Source: Candidatus Bathyarchaeota archaeon (GTDB lineage: Archaea > Thermoproteota > Bathyarchaeia > TCS64). Taken from it: a DNA stretch of 64,000 nt. The position numbers and the translations under genes were made by a program. The stretch covers positions 295,819-359,818 of the forward strand of contig JAOZHO010000037.1 in assembly GCA_026014875.1 (NCBI GenBank). Reading direction: 5' to 3'. The notes under the pieces were generated by a model. It did not search any database. It saw nothing but the letters and a program-made list of their open reading frames with translations, and was not told the origin of the DNA. Below are positions 8,226 through 17,379 of this stretch, piece after piece (the stretch's first letter is position 1; every line of letters starts with the position of its first letter).

Positions 8226-9311
8226 TCAGGGGACGACGGGGGCCGGTTTGGTCCTCGAGGACCTCAGGAAGACCAGGACGAGGCCCGCCAATGCGATGAC
8301 TATCCCGAAGAGGTAGAGGCGGCCGTTGGTCTTGGCCGCAGTGAGGGCGTCCTCCAACTCCTGGACCTCTAGGCGGTGGGACGCCGTGACGTTCGCCATG
8401 GCGGCTTCGATGGTCTGGAAGTTCTGGGTCAGCTCCTCGAGGGAATCGCTGGCATCCTCTAGGGCGCTCTCCAGGGTCTGCTTCTCCTCGGCCTCGGCCA
8501 GGAGCTTCTCCTCGAGGTCGTCTCTCCATGCGGGCTCGTACCCCTCGTAGAGGCCCATCGCCGTGACGTAGTCCCCCTCCTCGATGGCAGATCCCATGGC
8601 CGTCTGCAGCGCCTCGAGGCTCCGGAGGTCGACGTTCAGGCTCTCCCCGAGCTGCCCCTCCACATCTGCGATGGCCGCCTTTGCCCGGTTGAGATCCCAG
8701 TCGACGGCGTCGAGGACGTCCCCCACGTAGTCGACCTTGGACCGGGAGACGACGTAGAATTTGAGGGTCTGCTCCCCCACGAGGTCCCCCAGGTAGTACC
8801 TCTTCTCCCCCTCGCTCTCCCTGTACTGCTCCACGTAGAGCTGTGTCTCCACGGTGAATGTGACCCACTCGTCGACCCCCACCCGGGAGTCGTATCCCCT
8901 GGAGCTGCTGTACTGGAAGGGGAGGGTGTTGGAGCCCCCGATCTCGGGCATGGCTATGTCGTAGCTGGTATCCCACTCCTCCAGGGGGGTCACGTAGCTC
9001 CTGCTGCTGGGCCCCACGTGGAGCACCCCCTCCTTGCTCACCGTGAAGGAGATGTAGAGGATGAGCTTCCCCGAGAACCTGAACTCCCGCTCGCTGGAGT
9101 CGATGAACTCGTCCTCCTCGATGTCGAAATTTAGGTTTTCCACCAGAACGTCGAACTGGTAGCTCTCGCCGTACTCGATCTGGCTGAACGCGGGCTCCGG
9201 CGTGGTCACGATCTCGAGGGAGACCGAATCCTCGGGCACCTGGCCCAGAGCCACCATCGTGAAGGATCCCAGAGACAACAATGAGATTAGGATAAGAAGA
9301 CGGGTTTTCAT
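8226..9311 (-). CDS. Secreted coiled-coil protein with C-terminal membrane anchor
   Basis: A 361-residue protein with a signal peptide (MKTRLLILISLLSLGSFTMV, cut near ALG), an extracellular beta-rich domain (about 25-190), a long acidic coiled coil (about 205-320, e.g. EEKLLAEAEEKQTLESALED) and a C-terminal transmembrane helix (LYLFGIVIALAGLVLVFL) with a basic cytoplasmic end. The topology is that of an archaeal surface protein anchored by its C-terminus, the same plan as the proteins at 35767 and 46380. No enzymatic motif is visible. It may sense or bind something at the cell surface; that is inference. Confidence 0.7.
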   Translation of the reverse strand: MKTRLLILISLLSLGSFTMVALGQVPEDSVSLEIVTTPEPAFSQIEYGESYQFDVLVENLNFDIEEDEFIDSSEREFRFSGKLILYISFTVSKEGVLHVGPSSRSYVTPLEEWDTSYDIAMPEIGGSNTLPFQYSSSRGYDSRVGVDEWVTFTVETQLYVEQYRESEGEKRYYLGDLVGEQTLKFYVVSRSKVDYVGDVLDAVDWDLNRAKAAIADVEGQLGESLNVDLRSLEALQTAMGSAIEEGDYVTAMGLYEGYEPAWRDDLEEKLLAEAEEKQTLESALEDASDSLEELTQNFQTIEAAMANVTASHRLEVQELEDALTAAKTNGRLYLFGIVIALAGLVLVFLRSSRTKPAPVVP

Positions 9312-9465
9312 GGCCTAAAATAGAAACGAACAGCGAATAAACTTTTTGATCACATCAGGGGGTTGGAAACGGTTCGAGAGAGGAAAAAACCCATTTTTTA
9401 TGCAACATTCAGGTTATTAGGCCGGAGTTCAGGAGAAAAGCCCACTCGGCTTCCATGAACATAAG

Positions 9466-9474
9466 ATACTTATT
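9466..9474 (+). promoter_or_regulatory. TATA box of the adenosine deaminase gene
   Basis: ATACTTATT centred about 28 bases before the ATG, in AT-richer DNA. This spacing puts transcription start at the start codon (leaderless). Confidence 0.5.
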
Positions 9475-9497
9475 GAGTCGGGGCCCAATCCCCAGAA

Positions 9498-10514
9498 ATG
9501 GACACCCTCGAGACCATCAGGGCCCTCCCCAAGGCCGAGCAGCACATCCACCTAGTCGGCTCCACCCAGCCCGAGACCCTCCTCTGGCTCGCCGAGCAGG
9601 GAGGCCTCGAGGTCCCCTTCGAGACCGTCGAGGAGGTCCGGGGATTCTTCAGCTACACCGACTTTGACCACTTCATCAGGGTCTACAGCACCGTGGTCGA
9701 CTGCATCACAGAGGAGGCCCAGTTCGAACGCATCGCCTACGAGATGCTCGAGGCAGGCCACCGCTGCAACGTCAGGGACTTCGAGGCGAGCTTCTCCGCC
9801 CCAGACCACGTCCTCAAGGGCCTCGACTACGCTGGAATGCTGGACGCCATCAACAGGGGCCTGAGGAGGGGAAAGAGGGACTTCGGGGTCGACTGCCGCC
9901 TCCGGATCGACCTAGTCAGGAACTACGGCCCCGACTACGGGATGAAGGTCCTGGACTGGATCGAGGAGAAAGGGGAGAACATCGTCGCCATCGACATCGG
10001 GGGCTCCGAGGCCGGATACCCCCCCGAGCCCTACAGGTCCGTATACCAACGAGCCCGAGAGATGGGGCTCCGCCTCGTCGCCCACGCGGGAGAGGCTGCT
10101 GGCCTCGAGAGCGTCTGGGGGGCTGTGAAGGGGCTGGGGGTGGAAAGGATAGGCCACGGGACTGTCGCGGTGAAGGACCCGGAGCTCATAGAATTCATCG
10201 CCGAGAGAAACGTGACCATCGAGGCTTGCCCTGTGAGCAACGTGAGGACGGGCGCCGTCGCCTCGGTGGCGGACCACCCCATCAGAGAGTTCATCGACAA
10301 CGGCATCAGGGTGACTGTAAACAGCGACGACCCCCCCATGTTCGGCACGGACATGAACAACGAGTACGTCCAGCTCCACAGGCAGCTGGGGTTCACGGTG
10401 CCCGAACTCTTCAAGCTGAGCCTCAACGCCGTCGACTCGGCCTTCCTACCAGAGGAAGATAAGGCGGCTCTGAGGGAGCGATTCGTCGACGAGTACACAG
10501 CTCTGACGGAGTGA
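9498..10514 (+). CDS. Adenosine deaminase family protein
   Basis: Zinc hydrolase of the adenosine/AMP deaminase superfamily, 338 residues. Zinc and catalytic motifs are all present: HIH (H16, H18), HAGE (H196-E199), GHGT (H220) and NSDDPP (D277, D278). The reaction would be adenosine to inosine. In this neighbourhood (ahcY, mtnP, bpsA) a role in clearing adenosine from S-adenosylhomocysteine hydrolysis is attractive. Related archaeal enzymes also act on 5'-deoxyadenosine, MTA or SAH-derived nucleosides, so the precise substrate is uncertain. ATG is 28 bases after a TATA box. Confidence 0.85.
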   Translation: MDTLETIRALPKAEQHIHLVGSTQPETLLWLAEQGGLEVPFETVEEVRGFFSYTDFDHFIRVYSTVVDCITEEAQFERIAYEMLEAGHRCNVRDFEASFSAPDHVLKGLDYAGMLDAINRGLRRGKRDFGVDCRLRIDLVRNYGPDYGMKVLDWIEEKGENIVAIDIGGSEAGYPPEPYRSVYQRAREMGLRLVAHAGEAAGLESVWGAVKGLGVERIGHGTVAVKDPELIEFIAERNVTIEACPVSNVRTGAVASVADHPIREFIDNGIRVTVNSDDPPMFGTDMNNEYVQLHRQLGFTVPELFKLSLNAVDSAFLPEEDKAALRERFVDEYTALTE

Positions 10515-10692
10515 ATCCCGCGGGGTTCCACGCCCTAGGCCTCCTTGATCATTTAGTTTGAGGGATAAGTCGGTGATAGCACAAGAAATATCAACCCCTT
10601 CACTGTATCAGTTTCAGCACGAATAGAGGTGTATTAAACTCAAATCGAATAATGAAGGGGGTCACAAGTACCCCCTGGACAGACCGGCACTG

Positions 10693-12327
10693 GTGACATG
10701 CGGCCTACCCTACGTGAACGGCCCCGCCCACATCGCCCACCTAAGGACCTACGTCCCCGCGGACATCTTCGTGAGGTTCCTCAGGAAGATGGGGCAGAAG
10801 GTGGTCTTCTTCTGCGGCTCGGACACCCACGGCACGCCCATCACTGTGAAGGCCGAGGCGGAGGGGGTCACCCCCCTGGACATCGTCGAGGAGTATCATC
10901 AGCACTTCCTAGAGTTCTTCCCCAGGATGGGAATCCACTTCACCAACTACGGTAGCACCGACCACCCCTTCACCCATAACCGGACCATCCAGATAGTGGA
11001 CGCCCTCAGGAAGAACGGGTACGTCTACGCCAAGAACATCAAGCTACCCTACTGCCCCAACTGCGACCGCTTCCTCCCGGACCGCTACCAGAGAGGCGTA
11101 TGCCCCCACTGCGGCGCCTCGGCCAGGGGGGACGAGTGCGACCAGGGCTGCGGCCGGTACCTAGAGCCCGGGGAGCTCATGGACCCGAGGTGCAGCATCT
11201 GCGGGACCAAGCCCGAGATGAAGGAGACCCGCCACTACTTCCTCAAGCTCACCGCGTTCGAGGACTTCCTCACGGAGTACCTCACCCAGCTGGATGGGAC
11301 CGAGATTGCGAGGAACTACGCCCTGAAGTGGGTGGAGGGAGGCCTCAAGGACTGGAACATCACCCGGAACCTGGACTGGGGGGTCAAGGTCCCCGGCGAG
11401 GAGGGGCTCGTCTACTACGTCTGGGTCGACGCCCCCATCGGGTACATCGGCTCAACAGAGGAGTGGGCCGAGCGCACCGGGGGGGACTGGGAGTACTACT
11501 GGAAAGGGCCGGGCGCCCTCATCCACTTCATCGGGCCCGGCATCATCTACCACCACTGCCTCTTCTGGCCCAGCATGCTCAAGGGGGCAGGGTACAGCGT
11601 CCCCGACGCAGTCATCGCCTCAGGGACCATGAAGGTGGAAGGCCACGTCTTCAGCAAGAGCAGGGGCTATGTCATCTGGGTCGGGGAGGACTACCTCGAC
11701 AAGGGCCTGGACCCCGACGCCCTCAGGTACTATATCGCGAGCTACACGGGGCATACCCGGGACCTCGACTTCGCCTGGCAGGCTTACGGCGAGAAGTTGA
11801 ACAAGGAGCTCGTGGGGACCCTGGGCAACTTCCTGTACAGGACCCTCCTCTTCGCCTACCGCAACTACGAGGCGATACCCGAGGGGGAGGTGGAGCCCGA
11901 GGTGAGAGCCGAGGTCGAGAAGACCATCGAGGCGATAAGGGACGGACTCGACGAGTACGAGTTCAAAAAGATCGCCGACGCAGTCATGGGCCTAGCGGCC
12001 TACGGCAACCGCTACCTCCAATCCAGGGAGCCATGGAAGCTCACCAAGACGAACCCCGAGAAGGACGCCGAGACCATCCACAACTGCCTCTGGCTCACCA
12101 AGGCCCTGGCAGTCCTCATGGAGCCCCTGCTCCCCTCCAAGGCCGAGGCGGTCTGGGAGCAGCTGGGGACCCCGAAGAAGGACGTGCCCCTTGCCGAGGC
12201 CCTGGAGCCCCTTGAGGGGGGCACCCCCCTCGCGAAGCCCAAGCCCCTCTTCGAGCAGATCTCCGACGAGACCCTCGCCGAGCTGGGCGAGATGGTCTCC
12301 AAGAGGATCGAAGAGGCCTCGGGCTGA
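10693..12327 (+). CDS. metG: Methionyl-tRNA synthetase (5' frame break)
   Basis: Class I methionyl-tRNA synthetase, charging tRNA-Met. The HIGH motif reads HIAH, the KMSKS motif reads VFSKSRG, and a zinc-knuckle insert has CPNC...CPHC...CSIC. It lacks the C-terminal tRNA-binding extension of longer forms. The first in-frame start, GTG 10693, removes the beginning of the first strand. An ATG at 10652 followed by AAG and a run of five G is one base out of frame; with six G it would read MKGGHKYPLDRPALVTC and run straight into the gene. Either a base is missing in the sequence or the gene has a real 5' frameshift. A TATA-like GTATTAAA at about 10634 suits the ATG. A PHP gene follows 13 bases downstream. 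Confidence 0.93.
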   Translation: MTCGLPYVNGPAHIAHLRTYVPADIFVRFLRKMGQKVVFFCGSDTHGTPITVKAEAEGVTPLDIVEEYHQHFLEFFPRMGIHFTNYGSTDHPFTHNRTIQIVDALRKNGYVYAKNIKLPYCPNCDRFLPDRYQRGVCPHCGASARGDECDQGCGRYLEPGELMDPRCSICGTKPEMKETRHYFLKLTAFEDFLTEYLTQLDGTEIARNYALKWVEGGLKDWNITRNLDWGVKVPGEEGLVYYVWVDAPIGYIGSTEEWAERTGGDWEYYWKGPGALIHFIGPGIIYHHCLFWPSMLKGAGYSVPDAVIASGTMKVEGHVFSKSRGYVIWVGEDYLDKGLDPDALRYYIASYTGHTRDLDFAWQAYGEKLNKELVGTLGNFLYRTLLFAYRNYEAIPEGEVEPEVRAEVEKTIEAIRDGLDEYEFKKIADAVMGLAAYGNRYLQSREPWKLTKTNPEKDAETIHNCLWLTKALAVLMEPLLPSKAEAVWEQLGTPKKDVPLAEALEPLEGGTPLAKPKPLFEQISDETLAELGEMVSKRIEEASG

Positions 12328-12340
12328 GAAGGATGCCCTG

Positions 12341-12982
12341 ATGGAGCTCAGGATCGACCTCCACCTCCACACGACCCTGAGCCAGGACAGCATAGTCACC
12401 CTGGAGGATGCCATCGAGGGATGCCGGAGGCTTGGCCTCGACGGGTTCGCAGTGACGAACCATGACGTGCTCACGAGGATACCCGAGTCTGCGCTTGACG
12501 ATTCCGGGCTCATCATTCTCCCCGGGGTCGAGATCAAGGCCGAGGGGATTCACATCGGCGCCTTCGACATTCAGGAGCTGCCCGAGGATAAGTTGAGCCT
12601 CGGTGAGACAGTGGACAGTATCCACGATCAGGGGGGCTTCGCCGTCATCTGTCACGCCCACTCGGTTCTGGGAACCTGGCTGAACAGAGGGAGTATTGTG
12701 GAGGCGGGGTTCGACCTGGTGGAGGTCGCGAACGCCTATCAGTTCCCCTACGGGATGATGGTGGAATTGAACAGGAGGCTCGCGAGGAGGCTGGGGCGCC
12801 CCGAGACCGGGGGGAGCGACTCCCACATCCCCGGCACGGTGGGGAGGGCCTACACGGTCCTCGAGGCCGAGGAGAGATCCACTGAGGGCGTATTGGATGC
12901 CCTCAGGAAGGGGAGGTGCAGGGGGGAAGGACGGGGGATCTCCCTGAGGGAGAGGATGAAGTGGCCTAAGGTCAGAGTGTAG
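12341..12982 (+). CDS. PHP-domain metal-dependent phosphoesterase
   Basis: A 213-residue polymerase-and-histidinol-phosphatase (PHP) domain protein. Metal ligands are visible in order: DLHLHTT at the N-terminus, VTNHD, GVEIKAEG, VICHAHS and the C-terminal GSDSHIP. Stand-alone PHP proteins of this size hydrolyse phosphate monoesters or nucleotide 3'/5' phosphates; the substrate is unknown. ATG at 12341 starts right before the first metal motif; the open frame upstream is the shadow of metG. It lies 13 bases after metG and is probably cotranscribed. Confidence 0.85.
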   Translation: MELRIDLHLHTTLSQDSIVTLEDAIEGCRRLGLDGFAVTNHDVLTRIPESALDDSGLIILPGVEIKAEGIHIGAFDIQELPEDKLSLGETVDSIHDQGGFAVICHAHSVLGTWLNRGSIVEAGFDLVEVANAYQFPYGMMVELNRRLARRLGRPETGGSDSHIPGTVGRAYTVLEAEERSTEGVLDALRKGRCRGEGRGISLRERMKWPKVRV

Positions 12983-13020
12983 AATTGATGGTCTGAATTT
13001 AAAAACGTCGATCCGTGTTA

Positions 13021-14388
13021 ATGAAGCAGGCTCTGGGGGCGGACGCGTTTTCGGATAATGAGCGGAGATATCGGGAGGCCATCGAGTGGCTCTTCGCGGT
13101 CAGGAGGTTCGGCTCCAGGCTGGGGCTGAAGTATGTCAGTCACCTCCTCTCGCGGATAGGAGACCCTCAGGACGACTTCAGATCCGTGCACATCACGGGA
13201 ACCAACGGGAAGGGCTCCACGACGAACATGGTGGCATCCATCCTCGCCGAGGCGGGATTCAGGGTCGGAATGTTCACCTCCCCCCACCTGTCCACCTTCA
13301 CGGAGCGCATCCAGGTCAACGGCAGCCAGATCCCCGTAGCTGACGTGCTCAGGCTCGTGGATGATATTAGGCCCCTCTGCGAGGAGATGGAGACGGACCC
13401 CGAGCTGAGGCACCCGACATTCTTCGAGATCATCACAGCGATGGCCTTCAAGTACTTCTCGGAGGAGGGGATCTATTTCGCCGTCCTCGAGGTGGGGATG
13501 GGGGGGAGGCTCGACGCCACCAACGTGGTGAAGGCCCTGGTCTCCGTCATCACCAACGTCAGCCTCGAACACACCGAGGTCCTGGGAGACACGGTCCTGG
13601 AGATCGCTGAGAAGAAGGCGGGGATAATCAAGGAGGGGGGAGTCCTCGTCACCGCCACCCAGGACGACGATGTGTACGCGTTATTCGAGAAGACCTGTGA
13701 GGCCGTTGGCTCCAGAATATTCAGGGTGGGCACGGACATCAAGTTCGAGAGGGTGAGCGCCGACTACGAGGGGCAGAGGTTCAGGCTGGAGGGGATCCGG
13801 GACAAGTACGAAGAGCTCAATCTGCCTCTCATCGGAGAGCATCAACTCCTCAACGCCGCGGCCGCGGTGGGTGCCGTGGAGGCGCTTGGGTTCCACGGCG
13901 TCGATGTCTCCAAGGAAGCCATCGAGAGGGGGCTGGGGAATGTGAAGTGGCCCGGGAGGATGGAGGTGGTCCAGAGGAAGCCCCTGGTCGTCCTGGACGG
14001 GGCCAAGGACGTCGAGGCGACGAAGGCCGTCAAGGAGGCCCTGCTGGGGGAGTTCTCCTACGAGAGGCTGGTCGCGGTGGTGAGCATCTCCTCGGACAAG
14101 AAGATCCCCCTGATGATGGGGGAGCTGTCCCAGGCCGTGGACCATTACGTGGTCACCACCCATGGGGTCATGGGGCGAGCGGCGGATCCCACCCTCATCG
14201 TCGAGGAAGCGGACAAGTCCGGGAAACCGAGCGAGATCGTTCCCGACGTGAAGGATGCCATCGGGCGGGCCATGGAGCTGGCGGGGGAGGACGGCATGGT
14301 GATCGTCGTGGGCTCCCTCTTCCTGGTCGGGGAGGTCAGGGAGCTCTGGTTCGAGCCCCAGAACCCCTACGCCCACCTTGAGAGATAG
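13021..14388 (+). CDS. folC: Folylpolyglutamate synthase / dihydrofolate synthase family
   Basis: Mur-ligase-type ATP-dependent ligase adding glutamate to a folate-like coenzyme. The P-loop GTNGKGSTTN (about residue 60), the FTSPHLSTFTERIQVNG omega loop, LEVGMGGRLDATN and the C-terminal ligase domain (WPGRMEVVQRKPLVVLDGAKD) are complete. In archaea this family can act on tetrahydrofolate or methanopterin-like coenzymes. ATG 13021 is preferred over GTG 13015 because it lies about 22-28 bases after the TATA-like ATTTAAAA at 12997-13004. Confidence 0.92.
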   Translation: MKQALGADAFSDNERRYREAIEWLFAVRRFGSRLGLKYVSHLLSRIGDPQDDFRSVHITGTNGKGSTTNMVASILAEAGFRVGMFTSPHLSTFTERIQVNGSQIPVADVLRLVDDIRPLCEEMETDPELRHPTFFEIITAMAFKYFSEEGIYFAVLEVGMGGRLDATNVVKALVSVITNVSLEHTEVLGDTVLEIAEKKAGIIKEGGVLVTATQDDDVYALFEKTCEAVGSRIFRVGTDIKFERVSADYEGQRFRLEGIRDKYEELNLPLIGEHQLLNAAAAVGAVEALGFHGVDVSKEAIERGLGNVKWPGRMEVVQRKPLVVLDGAKDVEATKAVKEALLGEFSYERLVAVVSISSDKKIPLMMGELSQAVDHYVVTTHGVMGRAADPTLIVEEADKSGKPSEIVPDVKDAIGRAMELAGEDGMVIVVGSLFLVGEVRELWFEPQNPYAHLER

Positions 14389-14476
14389 ATGAGGCAAGGA
14401 CTGCTCGGGTGATTAATCTCACTAATCCGGGTTCTAATTGGGATAGAGGAGAAACGGTTGAAAAGATTCTAGGGGC

Positions 14477-15592
14477 TCAGCGGTACATCTTGTTCTCGAT
14501 GTCGTAGAGCCCGAAGTCGATGCCCAGGTGGATCTCCGGCATGGCGTAGGGCTCCATCTGGTGGAGCTTCACCACCGGGAGCTCGTAGCCGCTCACCAGG
14601 TGAGGGCTCCTGATGCCTGTGAGCACCAGGGTGACCCGGAGCATGTCGTTGAGGTCGGGGTCGACCCTGCTGCCCCAGATGACCATGGCCTTGTCCCCCA
14701 TCATCTCTGTAACGTACTCTGCGGCCCTGACGGCCTCGCCTAGGGTCATGTCGGGTCCGCCGCTGATGTGGATGAGTGCCCCGTCGGCGCCGCTGTAGTC
14801 CACGTCGAGGAGCATGTGCTCCAGGGCGTTGCGTGCGGCGTCCTCGGCCCGCTCCGGGGAGTTGCTCTGGCCCATGCCTACTATGGCGACGTCTCCCTTT
14901 GACATGATGGTGCGGAAGTCGGCGAAGTCTAGGTTGATGAGGCTCGGCAGTGCGATGGTCTCCACGATTCCCTTCACCATGTTCGCCAGGATGCTGTCGG
15001 CGAATGTGAAGGCGGTGTTGATGGGCAGCTGTGGAACTAGGTCCATGAGCTTGTTGTTGTCGATTATCACCGTCGTGTGCGTGGTCTTCCTCATCTTTTT
15101 CAACCCCTCAATGGCGTATTCGAAGCGACCCTTCTCGTGACGGAAAGGCATGGTGACGACACCGACCACGATAGCCCCCTTCTGCCGGGCGATCTCGGCC
15201 ACCACGGGGGCCGCCCCGGTCCCGGTCCCTCCGCCCATGCCTGCTGCAATGAAAACGATATCGGCTCCCGTGATGAGACGCTCCAGGGTGTCGACGCTCT
15301 CCAGCATCGCGTCCCTGCCCACTTCGGGCATGTTCCCCGCGCCGAGGCCCCGGGTTATCTGCTCCCCGATGAGAACCTTCTTGTCGGCGTGGATGGTGTC
15401 CAGGTGCTGGACATCGGTGTTGATGGCGATGCACTCCGCCCCGCTGATTCCGGATTTCATCAGCCGGCTGAGGGTGTTGTTACCGCATCCCCCGACCCCT
15501 ACGATCATGATCTTACACTCTCCGGGCCTCCGAAGCCCCCTGGCATCCACCTCGTGGCGGGTCCAGCTCAACGCCTTTTCCATGAGAACCAT
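14477..15592 (-). CDS. ftsZ: Cell division protein FtsZ
   Basis: Tubulin-like GTPase that forms the division ring. Visible landmarks are GVGGCGNN (32-39), the tubulin signature GMGGGTGTGAAP (118-129), VIIDNNKLMDLVP, and the T7 synergy-loop NLDFADFRTIM with its catalytic aspartates. Length 371 is typical of archaeal FtsZ; the short C-terminal tail (DFGLYDIENKMYR) may bind membrane tethers. The ATG at 15592 is followed by another at codon 4. The leader holds a perfect G5/C5 hairpin (separate entry). FtsZ1 and FtsZ2 cannot be separated with confidence by eye. Confidence 0.97.
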   Translation of the reverse strand: MVLMEKALSWTRHEVDARGLRRPGECKIMIVGVGGCGNNTLSRLMKSGISGAECIAINTDVQHLDTIHADKKVLIGEQITRGLGAGNMPEVGRDAMLESVDTLERLITGADIVFIAAGMGGGTGTGAAPVVAEIARQKGAIVVGVVTMPFRHEKGRFEYAIEGLKKMRKTTHTTVIIDNNKLMDLVPQLPINTAFTFADSILANMVKGIVETIALPSLINLDFADFRTIMSKGDVAIVGMGQSNSPERAEDAARNALEHMLLDVDYSGADGALIHISGGPDMTLGEAVRAAEYVTEMMGDKAMVIWGSRVDPDLNDMLRVTLVLTGIRSPHLVSGYELPVVKLHQMEPYAMPEIHLGIDFGLYDIENKMYR

Positions 15593-15617
15593 TTATCAAT
15601 CCCTCCAGAAACACCCC

Positions 15618-15631
15618 GGGGGTTGTCCCCC
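15618..15631 (-). promoter_or_regulatory. GC hairpin in the ftsZ 5' region
   Basis: A perfect five-pair G:C stem with a four-base loop (GGGGG-TTGT-CCCCC on the + strand) lies 26-39 bases before the ftsZ start codon. If transcribed it would form a very stable hairpin in the leader. A regulatory role is inference. Confidence 0.35.
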
Positions 15632-15632
15632 C

Positions 15633-16065
15633 TACCTCAAGATTGTCTCATAAGGTCGGGTATTATCTGAACTGTATCAGTTATTCTCATCAAGTGCTAA
15701 TAACGTCTGGGGAACGAGGGATTATACAAGATAACAGGGACAAAGGAATCCCGTAAAAACCAGCAGGTTATATTAACAGACTCGTGTATTTTTCCCCGTT
15801 TTACCTCCGAATGAAGGCTAAATATCCCGTATTTACGTGTTAAATCTAGGAAATTTAGCATTACAAATCAGACGAATTTACATGCCACATGCAAAAGACG
15901 CGGAGCGTTCCTTCGAGATTATCAAAACGAGGCACCGAAAAATCCCTTATAAATCTTTCAAACTTCGATTTTTTCGAACAGTTAGGAAGGAAAATAAGCC
16001 CCCGTTTACTCCAACTCGCACGGTTTATCAGGGAGCCAGAGCCAAGAACAGAGGAGCGTGAGCCG
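15633..16065 (+). other. AT-richer intergenic region between ftsZ and the methylthiotransferase gene
   Basis: Divergent promoter region. A TATA-like CTTATAAAT near 15946-15954 points right. The open frame of the methylthiotransferase runs back to 15889, but its translation here is low-complexity and unlike the family N-terminus. No RNA gene or repeat is seen. Confidence 0.4.
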
Positions 16066-17340
16066 TTGGCGAGGGTATACGTCGAGACGTATGGATGCAG
16101 CGCGAACCTGGCCGACTCCGAGATGGTCCAGGGCCTCCTGGGGAAGGCCGGACACACCATCGCGGGGGAACCGGAGTCCGCCGACGCCTCGGTGATCCTC
16201 AGCTGCACTGTGAAAACCCCCACCCAGAGGAAGATCGAGAAGAGGATACGAAAACTCAACCGACTCGGGCGCCCCCTGGTGGTCGCCGGGTGCATGCCCA
16301 AGGCCCAGAGGGACCTCGTGGCCGAGATCGCCCCGGGAGCCAGCATGATGGGGCCCGACAACATCAGGGAGGTGGTGGGGGTGGTGGAGGCCGCCCTCAG
16401 GGGGGAGAGGAGAGAGGCCCTGGAGGGGGGAATCCCCGATAGGACTTGTCTCCCCAGGATCCGGCAGAACCCCGTGGTCCACATCGCGCCCATAGCCTCG
16501 GGGTGCCTCGGGAGCTGCAGCTACTGCATCGTGAAGAGGGCCCGGGGGGACATCACCTCGTTCCCGGCTGAGGCGATCATCGACGACGCACGCGCGGCCC
16601 TCGAATCGGGATGCAGGGAGATCTGGGTCACCGCCGAGGACACCGCCGCTTACGGCTGGGAAGGCGTGGGGCTCCCCGGGCTGCTGGAGGGGCTCTCGGG
16701 CCTCCCCGGACGGCATTTCATCCGGGTGGGGATGATGACGCCAAACCAGGCGATACTGATATTGGACTCCCTCATCGAAGCATATCGTTCCGACAGGGTC
16801 TACAAGTTCCTCCACGTGCCGGTCCAGGCCGGGAGCGACGAGGTCCTGAGGAGGATGCGCCGCCGCTACACCGTGGATGACTACCGGGGACTCGTCGCGA
16901 GGTTCCGGGAGGAGATTCCCCTGCTGAGCGTCTCCACGGACATCATCTGCGGATTCCCCGGAGAGACCGAGGACCAGTTCGAGGAGTCCATGAGGCTAGT
17001 GGAGGAGACCCGGCCGGATGTCCTCAACATATCAAGGTTCTGGCCCCGCCCCGGCACCGAGGCGGCCTCGATGGAGGGCCAGCTCCACGGGAGGATCACC
17101 AAGGAGAGGTCCCGCCGCCTCACGGGGCTCTGGAGGGACCTGAGCATGGAGGGAAACCTCCGGTGGATGGGCTGGGAGGGGGAGGCCCTCGTGGACGAGG
17201 CGGGGAGATCCGGCGGGATGGTCGCGAGGAACATCGCGTACAAGCCCATCGTGATCAAGGACCCCGTCCGCGTCGGGGATTTCGTGGAGGTCAGGGTCAC
17301 CGAGGCGAGGAGGGGCTACCTCATCGGGGAGACCGCATAG
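16066..17340 (+). CDS. tRNA t6A methylthiotransferase (CDKAL1/e-MtaB type)
   Basis: Radical-SAM enzyme that converts t6A37 of tRNA to ms2t6A. Domain order is complete: N-terminal UPF0004 domain (VYVETYGCSANLADSE with the first cluster cysteine, plus CTVKTPTQRK and AGCMPKAQRDL), radical-SAM domain with the SGCLGSCSYCIVKRARG cluster motif (CxxxCxxC), HVPVQAGSDEVLRRMRR, and a C-terminal TRAM-like end. The TTG at 16066 gives about 424 residues, the normal archaeal size, and has a GAGGAG sequence about 10 bases upstream. A frame open to 15889 would add 59 residues with no similarity to the family. Confidence 0.9.
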   Translation: MARVYVETYGCSANLADSEMVQGLLGKAGHTIAGEPESADASVILSCTVKTPTQRKIEKRIRKLNRLGRPLVVAGCMPKAQRDLVAEIAPGASMMGPDNIREVVGVVEAALRGERREALEGGIPDRTCLPRIRQNPVVHIAPIASGCLGSCSYCIVKRARGDITSFPAEAIIDDARAALESGCREIWVTAEDTAAYGWEGVGLPGLLEGLSGLPGRHFIRVGMMTPNQAILILDSLIEAYRSDRVYKFLHVPVQAGSDEVLRRMRRRYTVDDYRGLVARFREEIPLLSVSTDIICGFPGETEDQFEESMRLVEETRPDVLNISRFWPRPGTEAASMEGQLHGRITKERSRRLTGLWRDLSMEGNLRWMGWEGEALVDEAGRSGGMVARNIAYKPIVIKDPVRVGDFVEVRVTEARRGYLIGETA

Positions 17341-17379
17341 CTTATCGCCTCCTGCAACTAACTATTCATCGATCTGATC

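Noticed and set aside
15618..15631. ftsZ hairpin as a terminator
   Set aside because: It lies upstream of ftsZ, not after a gene, and is not followed by a T run on either strand.
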